From: Flavobacterium album
GTDB lineage: Bacteria; Bacteroidota; Bacteroidia; Flavobacteriales; Flavobacteriaceae
Length of the DNA: 64,000 nucleotides
Direction: 5' to 3'
Assembly (NCBI RefSeq): GCF_003096035.1
Contig: NZ_CP029186.1
Location: forward strand, 1,811,001-1,875,000
This document shows, piece by piece, positions 55,825-64,000 of this stretch. The position numbers and the translations under genes were made by a program. Below the pieces are notes generated by a model. It saw only the letters and a program-made list of their open reading frames with translations. It did no database searches and was not told the DNA's origin. How positions within the stretch are numbered: the stretch's first letter is position 1; each line of letters begins with the position of its first letter.

Positions 55825-55853
55825 AAACCCTTTCAGAAATGAGAGGGTTTTTT
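55825..55853 (+). terminator. Terminator of the initiator tRNA
   Basis: AAACCCTTTCA / TGAGAGGGTTT (one T-G pair), GAAA loop and a T tail, 7 bp after the tRNA. Confidence 0.88.
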
Positions 55854-55889
55854 GTTTGCATATATATGCCATATAAAAATATTCGCCAG

Positions 55890-57216
55890 TTAGTTTTCTT
55901 TTGTTTTAGCTACCATTCTAATTTTCATTACAGGTCTATCTTCATGAAAGTCTAAAGTGAATAAATAAGGATCTAAAAACCATGCTCTATAAAAAGAATT
56001 TTCTTTTGTTTCATTTTGAATATAACTTTCATTTCCTAAGAGATAATTGATAGAGATGATTAATGCTTCATATTCCTGTTTTAATAAACCAATTTTATTT
56101 AACAGAACACGTTTGAATAATAATAATTCTGAATTTTTAAAATTCAGAATTTCATTAAAGTATCCAAAGATATGAAAGTTCAATGAGTAAGATTTATAGT
56201 TATCATGCTCTTTAAAAATTCCCTTATTAAAAATTCCAAATAATAATTCCAATAATTCTTCTGCGTTATTACATTCCCCGCCATCTAAATAATCATGTTT
56301 TACAATATCTTGCGGTTTTCTAATTTCCGTAGTTATGTCCATAGCCTTATAGAGCAACTCGGTTTTTGCAAATGCAAAATTATCATTCAAAATGAAAAAA
56401 TCGCATGTTGTCGCAAAGCCAGCGTGCCAAGAGTCGTGTATCGTGTTGGCCATCGTGGTACTATCTTTCTTTGTAAGATTATCTTGAGAGTAGCCAATCA
56501 CATCCAATAAAAGATAGTGAATTGAAATATAATTGATTGAATCATCTTTGATAGCATTTAGTGTTTCCATAATTTTTACACCAAACTCATCGAATCCATC
56601 TAAGCCCGCAGAATGTAAATTGTTATTAATATATTCCCATGTATCAAATCTTTTATCGTTTAGTTTACCCGGGCTGATGTTAATATTTTTCTGGAATTCA
56701 ATTCTAAGGTCTCCATAATACTTATCGTTAATTACACTTTCATATAAATCGTAGACATTTTTTAGTATTACATTGGTTGGCACCATGTCTTCTTTGCTAA
56801 ATAAGCGACCGACAAATTGTGAAGTGATGTTTTTAAAGTTATTTGTCATCATTAAATCTATAGACTCTACATCCCTGGATATGATTTCTTGAAAACTAGT
56901 AGGATTCAGTAGTTCCTGATGATTAATATACCAGCGTAAAATATCGTGGGGTTTACATATTTCGAAATTTAATTTTCCATTTGTATATTGTTTAATAAAC
57001 AAATCTTGTGTTATTTCGCTGATAGTATTTAAATGTCCCTCAATCCCATCCCAACCTTTTTTTTTTGTAACTACGATAAATATCTGCAATATGAGCTACA
57101 GAATACGGGAAAATGTATTTTGATTTATTTTCCAAAAGGATTTTCTTCAAGTTTGCAAATTCTTGATGATGATTAATCCGACTCATTACATTCCAATCTA
57201 AATATATTCTTATCAT
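55890..57216 (-). pseudogene. AT-rich gene with PIN-like N-terminus, split at an A10 tract
   Basis: From ATG 57216 the minus strand encodes MIRIYLDWNVMSRINHHQEF, ending in the first frame shortly after DIYRSYKKKRLGWD. The early YLDWNV with Asp7 resembles the first strand of a PIN-like nuclease domain. The matching downstream frame begins KKGWDGIEGHLNTISEITQDLF and continues about 395 residues to 55890. The junction is an A10 run (T10 at 57057-57066). Removing one A joins the two frames and gives 441 residues. The downstream part is AT-rich, helical and of no family I know. It lies next to the initiator tRNA, so acquisition by transfer is plausible. Confidence 0.7.
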
Positions 57217-57284
57217 TTTTTAAAATTACGAATTAATATAAAACGGAAATTCGAATACTTAACCCATTATTTTTCAACCTCCTG

Positions 57285-57314
57285 TTGCTCCTTCACATAA
57301 TTTCCCTACTTTTG
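57285..57314 (+). promoter_or_regulatory. Promoter of the J-domain/KTSC gene
   Basis: TTG (57285-57287), 19 nt, then TACTTTTG (57307-57314), a full -33/-7 match. The ATG is 36 bp further on at 57350. Confidence 0.8.
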
Positions 57315-57349
57315 CACCCGCTTACTAAAACGCAATTACAGAGGAATTT

Positions 57350-57805
57350 ATGAATATGAACAAAATTGTTGAGTACAGGAAATTACTCGACGTGACCAAA
57401 ACGGCTACCCTTAAAGAACTGAAAACCATTTACAGGAACAGCATGAAAGACTGCCATCCTGATACGTGCACTACCGATGAGGAAAGGCATGCCGCTGAAG
57501 AAAAAAGCAAGGCTATCATTGAAGCCTACCACTTTTTGGTAAGCATTGCCCCGGAAACTTCGGAAAAAAATAAAGAAGAATATACCAAAACCACATCGGT
57601 ATCACCTATAACAGAGTTTTATTTCGAGAAGCAGGCACTGTACATCAACTTCCTTGATGGCAGCAGCTACGAATATTTTGGTGTACCGCGTAACGTTTAC
57701 GTTAAAATGGTAAACGCCGAATCACCGGCACGTTTTGCCCGCAGGCACATTTACGGAACCTACCTGTACCGCAGTGCCCAAAAGATTGTGGCCAACGCAG
57801 AGTAG
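57350..57805 (+). CDS. J-domain protein with C-terminal KTSC domain
   Basis: The 151-residue protein fuses two small domains. Residues 6-66 form a J domain with the HPD triad (36-38, CHPDT), which would stimulate a DnaK-type chaperone. Residues 85-148 (ITEFYFEKQALYINFLDGSSYEYFGVPRNVYVKMVNAESPARFARRHIYGTYLYRSA) form a KTSC domain, probably nucleic-acid associated. There is no Gly/Phe-rich or Cys-rich region, so it is not a full DnaJ. It is a single-gene transcript with its own promoter and terminator. The client is unknown. Confidence 0.9.
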   Translation: MNMNKIVEYRKLLDVTKTATLKELKTIYRNSMKDCHPDTCTTDEERHAAEEKSKAIIEAYHFLVSIAPETSEKNKEEYTKTTSVSPITEFYFEKQALYINFLDGSSYEYFGVPRNVYVKMVNAESPARFARRHIYGTYLYRSAQKIVANAE

Positions 57806-57826
57806 TTTTTTAATCGCATCATATTG

Positions 57827-57855
57827 AAAGCTTTCCGGAAGGAAGGCTTTTTTTG
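57827..57855 (+). terminator. Terminator of the J-domain/KTSC gene
   Basis: AAAGCTTTCC / GGAAGGCTTT (one wobble pair), GGAA loop, then a T-rich tail. It lies 22 bp after the stop. Confidence 0.85.
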
Positions 57856-57905
57856 TTTCTGCTAAAATGTATAAGAGTAAGAACGAACTGTCGGCACATC
57901 TCGCT

Positions 57906-57940
57906 CCCCTCTCCTTGGGAGAGGGGTCGGGGGGAGAGGA
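57906..57940. repeat. CCCCTCTCC hairpin repeat
   Basis: CCCCTCTCC / GGAGAGGGG with a 3-nt loop (57906-57926), then TCGGGGGGAGAGG. I recall this purine/pyrimidine hairpin as a widely dispersed intergenic motif in Bacteroidota. It does not overlap a gene. Confidence 0.6.
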
Positions 57941-58027
57941 CAAAGCACCGGCCTTTTCATGTTATAGTTACTCTAAAATTCGTCAATATCCCGCAGGCTT
58001 TCAGTAAATTTGAGTAAAACAAGAATT

Positions 58028-58393
58028 ATGGAACCAAAGAAGACACTAGTAATGGGCGCCTCTACAGACCCAGGCCGGTATTCCTACAAAGCTATAAAAA
58101 TGCTGCAGCGCTACGGCCATCCGGTGGTGGCAGTGGGTAAAAAAGAAGATGACCTTGACGGACTTAAAATAGAAAAAGCCCAGGTGCCGTTTGAAGATGT
58201 GGATACGGTTACGCTATACCTTAACCCAATGAACCAAAAGCAGTATTACGATTATATTGTTGGCCTGGAGCCAAAGCGTGTGATATTCAATCCCGGTACC
58301 GAAAACCCGGAACTTTATTCGCTGTTAAAACAGAACGGCATTGATATCGAAGTGGCCTGTACGCTGGTTATGCTCTCGATACATCAATATTAG
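58028..58393 (+). CDS. CoA-binding domain protein
   Basis: The 121-residue protein is a single Rossmann-type CoA-binding domain (TLVMGASTDPGRYSYKAIKMLQRYGHPVVAVG ... VTLYLNPMNQKQYYDYI ... RVIFNPGTENPELYSLL). Such stand-alone domains are related to the N-terminus of succinyl-CoA synthetase. Here no catalytic domain follows. It converges on the symporter gene and the two coding sequences overlap by 26 bp at their 3' ends. Confidence 0.9.
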   Translation: MEPKKTLVMGASTDPGRYSYKAIKMLQRYGHPVVAVGKKEDDLDGLKIEKAQVPFEDVDTVTLYLNPMNQKQYYDYIVGLEPKRVIFNPGTENPELYSLLKQNGIDIEVACTLVMLSIHQY

Positions 58394-59876
58394 CTTCCTT
58401 CCGGCTGATGCCCAGTAACAGCAGGAAGGTAATAAGGCCGTTCACAATGATAAGTTCATTGTCGAACACATATCCGGCAAACAGTTCTTTCGAATAGGTC
58501 TGCAATACAAAAGTGATCAGGGGCGATACCAGGCAGGCGAAAGGCACTAGCCTGTCCCTCACGCTATAATTTTTTAGGAAGAGACCGAAAGAATACAGTC
58601 CAAGCAGCGGCCCATAGGTATATCCCGCAATCCTGAAGATCATGCTTACTACCGAATCGTCATTCAGCACATTGAAGACGATAATCACCAAGAACATCAA
58701 TAATGAAAAGGAGATATGGACAAAGTGGCGTGTCTTCACATTATTGGTTTTTGCTAGGTTCTTCTCTTTATCCATTCCTAAAAAGTCTACACAAAAAGAA
58801 GTTGTGAGTGCTGTTAACGCTGAGTCGGTCGTTGCAAAGGTAGCCGCTGTAAGCCCCAGTAAAAAGATTACCGATGGCACTATCGCGAGATGGTTAAAAG
58901 CAATTTCCGGGAAGAGCAGGTCGGTGCTTGGGTTGCCGTTTTTCATTGGGATAGCGATGCCGTTATTGTTAGCATAAATATACAGGAGCGCGCCCACCCC
59001 TAAAAAAAACAGGTTGATAACCACAAAGATACCTGTAAAGGTAAACATGTTCTTTTGTGCTTCGCCGATGTTTTTGCAGCTCAGGTTTTTCTGCATCAGG
59101 TCCTGGTCCAGCCCCACCATGGCAATAGTCACGAAGATCCCGCCAAATATCTGCTTCACAAAATGGAATTTATTCCCTATAAAATCTTCAAAGAAAAATA
59201 TTTTGGAATAATTGCTGTTCTTTATGGTTTCAAAAGCTTCCGGAAGGCTCAGGTGGAGGCTGTCGCAAATAAAATAGATGGTAAAGAATACCGATGATAC
59301 GAGAAATAACGTCTGTAAGGTGTCGGTGATGATGATGGTTTTCAACCCTCCCTTGTAGGTGTAGGCAAAAATGAGCAGCAGCGAAATAAGCACTGTAGCC
59401 CAGAATGGCACGCCAAAGGCATCGAACACATAGCGCTGAAGCACCAACACTACCAGATACAGCCGGAATGCCGACCCAATAGTCCTGCTGATAAGAAATA
59501 TCATGGCCGATGTCTTGTAGCTGTAATAGCCCAGCCTGCCTTCTATATAGCTGTATATCGAGGTAAGGTTAAGCCGGTAATACAAAGGCAATAAAACTTT
59601 GGCGATTATGATAAAACCAATGGCATTGCCCAGTATAAACTGGAAATACTTGAACTGTGCACCGCTGGGTGCGCCCACTTCTCCCGGCACCGATATAAAC
59701 GTTACACCTGAGAGCGCCGTGCCTATCATTCCAAAGGCAACCAGGTACCACTTTGAGTTTTTGTTGGCCTTAAAGAATGTATCATTACTGCTGTCTTTTT
59801 TGCTGACCATCCGCGATATGAGGATAAGTATGCCAAAATAAACAATGATGATAGAAAGTATGGTTAGCGGCTGCAT
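58368..59876 (-). CDS. Sodium:solute symporter
   Basis: The 502-residue protein has the length and about 13 hydrophobic helices of the SSS family. Markers include VPGEVGAPSGAQFKYFQFILGNAIGF, GRLGYYSYKTSAMIFLISRTIGSAFRLYL and TFATTDSALTALTTSFCVDFLG, which contains part of the sodium site. The substrate is not evident. The ATG at 59876 gives the start MQPLTILSIII; a longer frame to 59897 exists. No substrate-processing gene is adjacent. Confidence 0.93.
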   Translation of the reverse strand: MQPLTILSIIIVYFGILILISRMVSKKDSSNDTFFKANKNSKWYLVAFGMIGTALSGVTFISVPGEVGAPSGAQFKYFQFILGNAIGFIIIAKVLLPLYYRLNLTSIYSYIEGRLGYYSYKTSAMIFLISRTIGSAFRLYLVVLVLQRYVFDAFGVPFWATVLISLLLIFAYTYKGGLKTIIITDTLQTLFLVSSVFFTIYFICDSLHLSLPEAFETIKNSNYSKIFFFEDFIGNKFHFVKQIFGGIFVTIAMVGLDQDLMQKNLSCKNIGEAQKNMFTFTGIFVVINLFFLGVGALLYIYANNNGIAIPMKNGNPSTDLLFPEIAFNHLAIVPSVIFLLGLTAATFATTDSALTALTTSFCVDFLGMDKEKNLAKTNNVKTRHFVHISFSLLMFLVIIVFNVLNDDSVVSMIFRIAGYTYGPLLGLYSFGLFLKNYSVRDRLVPFACLVSPLITFVLQTYSKELFAGYVFDNELIIVNGLITFLLLLGISRKEANIDVSRA

Positions 59877-59973
59877 AGCGTATGTTTTGATATACAAAGC
59901 AACTAAAAATTATCGCAAAAAGCTACTGCCTTGTTAATTTGTGCCCTTCTACTGTAAATTGGGCATCGTTTAC

Positions 59974-59981
59974 TACCTTTG
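59974..59981 (+). promoter_or_regulatory. -7 box for recR
   Basis: TACCTTTG matches TAnnTTTG, with the ATG only 8 bp downstream, so the transcript would be nearly leaderless. The -33 region is unclear. Confidence 0.6.
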
Positions 59982-59988
59982 CGGCATT

Positions 59989-60608
59989 ATGGAAATGTCT
60001 TCGAAATTACTGGAAAGGGCGGTCGCCGAAATTTCACAATTGCCCGGTATAGGCAAGCGTACGGCGCTTCGCCTGGCGCTTCACCTGCTGAAGCAGCCGG
60101 AAGAGCAAACGCAGGAACTGGCATCGGCGCTGCGCAAAATGAGGGAGGAAATACAGTTTTGCAGCAAATGCCATAACATATCAGATATTGAAGTTTGCGG
60201 GATATGTTCCAATGCTTTGAGGGATAAGTCGATAATTTGCGTGGTAGAAGATGTACGCGATGTAATGGCGATAGAAAATACTGGCCTTTTTAAAGGAAAT
60301 TACCATGTCTTGGGTGGCAAAATATCCCCGATCGACGGAATCGGCCCAAGCCAGCTGAACATAACAACACTGGTTGAAAAAGTAAGGTCGGGGGGGTGAA
60401 AGAACTTATATTTGCCCTAAGCTCAACTATGGAAGGCGATACTACCAACTTTTACATTTACAGGCAGATAAAGGATTATGATGTAGTAACTTCTGCTATT
60501 GCAAGGGGCATCGGGGTGGGCGATGAGCTTGAGTTTGCCGATGAGGTTACGCTTGGGCGAAGCATCCTCCACAGGGTGCCATTTGAGAACTCAATAAAAG
60601 GATTATAA
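59989..60608 (+). pseudogene. recR: Recombination protein RecR, split by a 1-nt frameshift
   Basis: RecR assists loading of RecA at gaps in the RecFOR pathway. From ATG 59989 the sequence reads [36 protein letters not shown], then the zinc-finger [16 protein letters not shown] and the Toprim domain [18 protein letters not shown], ending in a premature TGA after GG (60397-60399). The remaining [24 protein letters not shown] ... [13 protein letters not shown] lies in the next frame to 60608. The junction is G7 at 60390-60396 and one additional G restores the reading frame. The total, about 206 residues, equals the normal length. Because recR is widely conserved, sequencing error is the first suspicion. 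Confidence 0.9.
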
Positions 60609-60914
60609 TTTCATAGAGAAAGGTAGTTAAAAATTAACTAACGTAAACTTTACACAAGCACTTTGTAAAGATCACATTAGATGAAAAAAGCGCTTTATTT
60701 ATAGTTGTAAATATCTTTAAATAAAAGAGTTACTTTTATAGGGAATGTGAGGAAAGCGAGGGTTATTTGTCCTAACTATGTAATTGTGGCGTTATATTAT
60801 TGAATTATTAAAAAAAGAAAAGAAGTAAATATAAAATAATACTATGTTAAAATATTAGTGATTATATTTGCATTCCAAACCAACGGCGATTATTTAGCCA
60901 AAACCAACCAATTA
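60609..60914 (+). promoter_or_regulatory. AT-rich promoter region of the polysaccharide locus
   Basis: A 306-bp AT-rich stretch without a gene. Its downstream end has TATATTTG at 60863-60870, matching TAnnTTTG, 45 bp before the epimerase ATG. I see no JUMPStart-like or riboswitch structure, and no proper -33 box at 19 nt. Confidence 0.5.
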
Positions 60915-61901
60915 ATGCAGCAGGAATTACAAAAAAAAGTTCTTATTACCGGCGGCGCAGGATTTATCGGTTCCAATCTATGCGACCATTTTATCAATAA
61001 AGGCTATAAAGTAGTTTGCCTTGATAACTTTGCTACCGGCCACAAAAAAAATATTGCACACCATTTTGATAATCCTGATTTTACTCTTATAGAAGGCGAT
61101 ATAAGAAATTTTGACGACTGTCAGAAGGCGGTAGAATCGGCAGATTATGTACTTCACCAGGCGGCGCTGGGATCGGTGCCCCGCTCTATCAAAGACCCAT
61201 ATACAAGCAACGACGTTAACGTAAGCGGATTCCTGAACATGCTTATCGCAGCAAGGGATGCAGGCGTTAAGCGCTTCATTTATGCTGCCAGCTCTTCTAC
61301 ATACGGCGATTCTGAATCACTGCCTAAAGTAGAGGACAAAATAGGTAAGCCGCTTTCGCCGTATGCCATTACAAAATATGTAAACGAGCTTTATGCCGAA
61401 ATTTTCAGCAAGACCTATGGCATTCAAACCATCGGCCTGCGTTATTTCAACGTATTTGGCAGGAGGCAGGACCCTAACGGGGCTTATGCAGCCGTAATAC
61501 CGAAATTCGTAATGCAGTTCATGAAGCATGAAAGCCCGGTTATAAATGGCGATGGCAACTATTCAAGGGATTTTACCTACATAGATAACGTAGTCTTGAT
61601 GAACGAGCTTGCTATGACTACCGAAAATCCTGATGCTGTAAACACAGTTTACAATACGGCTTATGGCGACAGGAATACGCTTAATGACCTTATCGGTTAC
61701 CTGAAGCAATACCTTTCGGAATACGATCCGGAAATAGCGAACGTAGAGGTTATCTATGGCCCGAACAGGGCAGGCGATATCCCGCATTCACTTGCAAGCA
61801 TCGACAAAGCAAAAAATACACTAGGATACGATCCCAAATTTTCACTGCAGCAGGGCCTTAAAGAGGCTGTAGGGTGGTATTGGGAAAACCTGAAAAACTA
61901 A
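60915..61901 (+). CDS. UDP-N-acetylhexosamine C4-epimerase-type SDR (WbpP/TviC-like)
   Basis: The 328-residue enzyme is an extended short-chain dehydrogenase. It has the NAD motif GGAGFIGSN near residue 14, a serine/threonine-rich catalytic stretch (YAASSSTYG), the YxxxK pair in SPYAITKYVNELYA, and GLRYFNVFGRRQDPNGAYAAVIPKF. Family members interconvert UDP-GlcNAc and UDP-GalNAc or the corresponding uronic acids. I start at ATG 60915 because codons upstream overlap the promoter. It is followed 22 bp later by a WbpO/TviB-type dehydrogenase. That pairing is typical of loci making N-acetylgalactosaminuronic acid. Confidence 0.9.
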   Translation: MQQELQKKVLITGGAGFIGSNLCDHFINKGYKVVCLDNFATGHKKNIAHHFDNPDFTLIEGDIRNFDDCQKAVESADYVLHQAALGSVPRSIKDPYTSNDVNVSGFLNMLIAARDAGVKRFIYAASSSTYGDSESLPKVEDKIGKPLSPYAITKYVNELYAEIFSKTYGIQTIGLRYFNVFGRRQDPNGAYAAVIPKFVMQFMKHESPVINGDGNYSRDFTYIDNVVLMNELAMTTENPDAVNTVYNTAYGDRNTLNDLIGYLKQYLSEYDPEIANVEVIYGPNRAGDIPHSLASIDKAKNTLGYDPKFSLQQGLKEAVGWYWENLKN

Positions 61902-61923
61902 TTATAAAGTTAATTTTTATCGC

Positions 61924-63195
61924 ATGAAAATTGCAGTTATAGGATTAGGATACGTAGGATTGCCTTTGGCAAGATTATTTGCCACAAAATATTCAGTAAT
62001 TGGTTTTGATATTAACCAGTCACGCGTAGACGAGCTAAATTCGGGAACAGACAGTACGCTTGAAGTAGAGGACGACATCCTTCGTGCCGTGCTTGTAAGC
62101 AGCCCTTCGTCAGAAGCCGGCTTGTACTGCTCTACAAATCTTAATGATATTAAAGACTGCAATTATTTTGTCGTTACAGTTCCTACACCGGTAGATAAAA
62201 ATAACAGGCCGGACCTTACGCCATTGTACAAATCCAGCGAAACCGTTGGGAAAGTACTTAAGAAAGGCGATATCGTAATTTACGAGTCAACCGTTTATCC
62301 GGGCGTTACAGAAGAAGAATGTGTTCCTGTGCTTGAGAAGATAAGCGGCCTTAAATTCAATGAGGATTTCTTTGCAGGCTATTCGCCGGAAAGGATTAAC
62401 CCGGGAGATAAAGAGCACACTGTAGAGAAAATACTAAAGGTGACTGCAGGTTCTACGCCTGAAATCGGCCAGAAAGTAAATGAACTTTATAAATCGGTAA
62501 TTACTGCCGGTACGCACCTTGCCCCGACCATTAAGGTGGCCGAAGCGGCAAAAGTAATAGAGAACTCGCAAAGGGATATCAACATCGCTTTCGTAAACGA
62601 ACTGGCCAAAATATTTAATTGCATGGATATCGATACCAATGCCGTACTGGAAGCTGCGGGCACAAAATGGAATTTCCTTCCGTTCAGGCCGGGACTTGTT
62701 GGTGGCCACTGTATTGGTGTAGACCCTTATTACCTTGCCCAGAAAGCACAGGAAATGGGCTACCACCCTGAGATTATCCTGGCAGGAAGAAGGCTTAATG
62801 ACAGCATGGGAGAGTATGTGGCATCGCAGGTTGTTAAGCTGATGATCAAAAGAAACATCACCATCAACAACTCAAACCTTTTGATGCTCGGTATCACATT
62901 CAAGGAAAACTGTCCTGATGTGCGCAATACTAAGATCGTAGATGTTATAAAAGCACTTAAGGATTACGGCATCAATATCACGATATTCGACCCATGGGCC
63001 AACCCGGCAGAGGTGAAGCACGAGTACGGCCTTGAAACTGTTAGGGAAATGCCAAACAGCCAGTTTGATGCTGTAGTGCTCGGTGTTGCCCACAATGAGT
63101 TTAAAAACCTGGATTTTGCGCAGGTAAAAGCAGCCAACAGCATTGTTTATGATGTAAAAGGCATACTGGGGGCTAAAGCAGACGGAAAGCTTTAA
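61924..63195 (+). CDS. Nucleotide-sugar dehydrogenase (WbpO/TviB-like)
   Basis: The 423-residue enzyme oxidises the C6 hydroxyl of a UDP-N-acetylhexosamine to the uronic acid. Visible are the NAD-binding GLGYVGLPLARLFA (7-20), PTPVDKNNRPDL, STVYPGVTEEE, GYSPERINPGD, the lysine region AAKVIENSQRDINIAFVNEL and the active-site cysteine segment GGHCIGVDPYYLA. The YSPERINPGD and TVYPGVTEEE variants fit the TviB/WbpO branch rather than plain UDP-glucose dehydrogenase. It follows the epimerase in the same operon and precedes a second, different dehydrogenase. Confidence 0.93.
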   Translation: MKIAVIGLGYVGLPLARLFATKYSVIGFDINQSRVDELNSGTDSTLEVEDDILRAVLVSSPSSEAGLYCSTNLNDIKDCNYFVVTVPTPVDKNNRPDLTPLYKSSETVGKVLKKGDIVIYESTVYPGVTEEECVPVLEKISGLKFNEDFFAGYSPERINPGDKEHTVEKILKVTAGSTPEIGQKVNELYKSVITAGTHLAPTIKVAEAAKVIENSQRDINIAFVNELAKIFNCMDIDTNAVLEAAGTKWNFLPFRPGLVGGHCIGVDPYYLAQKAQEMGYHPEIILAGRRLNDSMGEYVASQVVKLMIKRNITINNSNLLMLGITFKENCPDVRNTKIVDVIKALKDYGINITIFDPWANPAEVKHEYGLETVREMPNSQFDAVVLGVAHNEFKNLDFAQVKAANSIVYDVKGILGAKADGKL

Positions 63196-63253
63196 GCGTA
63201 GGCTCAACTAATTTTATTATACTTGATTTTTAACAACTCTGTAGATATATACG

Positions 63254-64000
63254 ATGAAAATAACAAATATTTGCTGCATAGGGGCTGGTTATGTTGGAGG
63301 CCCTACAATGGCTGTTATCGCACACAAATGCCCGGACATTAAAGTTACTATTGTCGACCTTAATGCTGAGAGGATAGCTGCGTGGAACGATGAGAATACT
63401 GACAACCTTCCTGTTTACGAACCCGGACTTGACCAGATCGTATTGTCTGCAAGGGGCAGGAACCTTTTCTTCTCAACAGATGTTGAAAAAGCGATAGATG
63501 AAGCGCAAATGATTTTTATTTCGGTTAACACGCCTACCAAAACCTACGGGCTTGGCAAAGGTAAAGCGGCTGACCTTAAATATATCGAGCTTTGTGCAAG
63601 GCAGATAGCTGCAGTAGCAAAAGATGATAAGATTGTTGTTGAAAAATCGACACTTCCTGTGCGTACTGCAGAGGCAGTGAAAAATATTTTGGACAGCACC
63701 GGTAACGGCGTGAAATTCCAGATACTTTCTAACCCCGAATTCCTTGCAGAAGGAACGGCAGTAGAAGATTTGCTGAACCCGGACAGGGTACTTATTGGCG
63801 GTGATACCGATGCTGAAGGGCAGGCGGCTATCAATGCGCTTGTTGATGTGTATGCCAACTGGATCCCGAAAGAACGCATCCTTACTACGAATGTTTGGTC
63901 GTCTGAGCTTTCCAAGCTTACGGCTAATGCATTCCTGGCACAGCGTGTTTCTTCAATAAACGCAATGTCAGAGCTTTGTGAAAAAACCGGCGCCGATGTA
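63254..64000 (+). CDS. ugd: UDP-glucose 6-dehydrogenase, N-terminal part (runs off the window)
   Basis: From ATG 63254 to the window edge, 249 codons are open. [22 protein letters not shown] is the N-terminal nucleotide-binding motif in the form typical of the animal-like UGDH branch. [43 protein letters not shown] and [26 protein letters not shown] follow. The catalytic cysteine is beyond the edge. It makes UDP-glucuronate from UDP-glucose, a second uronic-acid donor for the same surface-polysaccharide locus. It is 58 bp downstream of the other dehydrogenase. Confidence 0.93.
   Translation, partial: MKITNICCIGAGYVGGPTMAVIAHKCPDIKVTIVDLNAERIAAWNDENTDNLPVYEPGLDQIVLSARGRNLFFSTDVEKAIDEAQMIFISVNTPTKTYGLGKGKAADLKYIELCARQIAAVAKDDKIVVEKSTLPVRTAEAVKNILDSTGNGVKFQILSNPEFLAEGTAVEDLLNPDRVLIGGDTDAEGQAAINALVDVYANWIPKERILTTNVWSSELSKLTANAFLAQRVSSINAMSELCEKTGADV

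Noticed and set aside
55746..57216. Integrated mobile element at the tRNA
   Set aside because: No integrase, no direct repeat of the tRNA 3' end and no other mobile genes were found; a single transferred gene is enough to explain the composition.

Overview
The window is a 64-kb chromosomal segment of a member of the Bacteroidota, most likely a Flavobacterium or close relative in the Flavobacteriaceae. The evidence is the gliding/type IX secretion block gldK-gldL-gldM-gldN, a secreted protein with a type IX (type A) C-terminal sorting signal, promoters of the Bacteroidota form (TTG, about 19 nt, TAnnTTTG), an absence of Shine-Dalgarno sequences, SusC/TonB-like outer-membrane barrels, and families typical of the group (YARHG, GSCFA, DUF4230, GxxExxY, KTSC). 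Most of it is core genome. No prophage, integrase, insertion-sequence transposase or CRISPR array was seen.

Layout. 1-7.5 kb: tail of a YARHG gene, then on the minus strand groS-groL, and a six-gene minus-strand operon miaB - YcxB-like - sigma-54 activator - lptE - TPR protein - secG. 7.7-16.2 kb: topA, an arginase-fold protein with a broken metal site, and gldKLMN. 16.2-23.8 kb: an amino-acid-oxidase-like flavoprotein, an ABC-F ATPase with a 5' frameshift, a small lipoprotein, a divergent pair (APP1-type phosphatase / diacylglycerol kinase), an intergenic array of palindromic hairpins, a GNAT/FemAB-like transferase and a tiny HExxH membrane protein. 24-33 kb: a duplicated promoter flanking a small orphan gene, a Cys-rich DUF5522 protein, urocanase, lipoproteins, a type IX cargo protein and an aromatic amino acid hydroxylase. 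33-40 kb: minus-strand DUF4230, GSCFA, two sister lipoproteins, GxxExxY and alaS. 39.8-45.5 kb: M23 peptidase - MerR - LemA - four TPM-domain genes in tandem, the last one frameshifted. 45.5-53.2 kb: two paralogous TonB-type barrels flanking an LRR gene. 53.3-55.8 kb: der, era and initiator tRNA. 55.9-57.2 kb: an AT-rich accessory gene with a PIN-like start, broken at an A10 tract. 57.3-60.6 kb: a J-domain/KTSC protein, a CoA-binding protein, a sodium:solute symporter and a frameshifted recR. 60.9-64 kb: the start of a polysaccharide locus (UDP-HexNAc epimerase and two nucleotide-sugar dehydrogenases).

How the genes fit together. LptE, SecG, GldKLMN, the lipoproteins and the two barrels are all concerned with building the envelope and exporting protein; the LRR protein at 28.9 kb is a plausible cargo of the Gld machine. 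The right end supplies UDP-uronic acids for a surface polysaccharide. The strongest oddities are four separate single-base indels in homopolymers (ABC-F, TPM-4, PIN-like gene, recR), which point either to sequencing error or to genuine tract-length variation; an arginase relative upstream of the gliding genes that has lost three of six metal ligands; and several families of intergenic palindromes.
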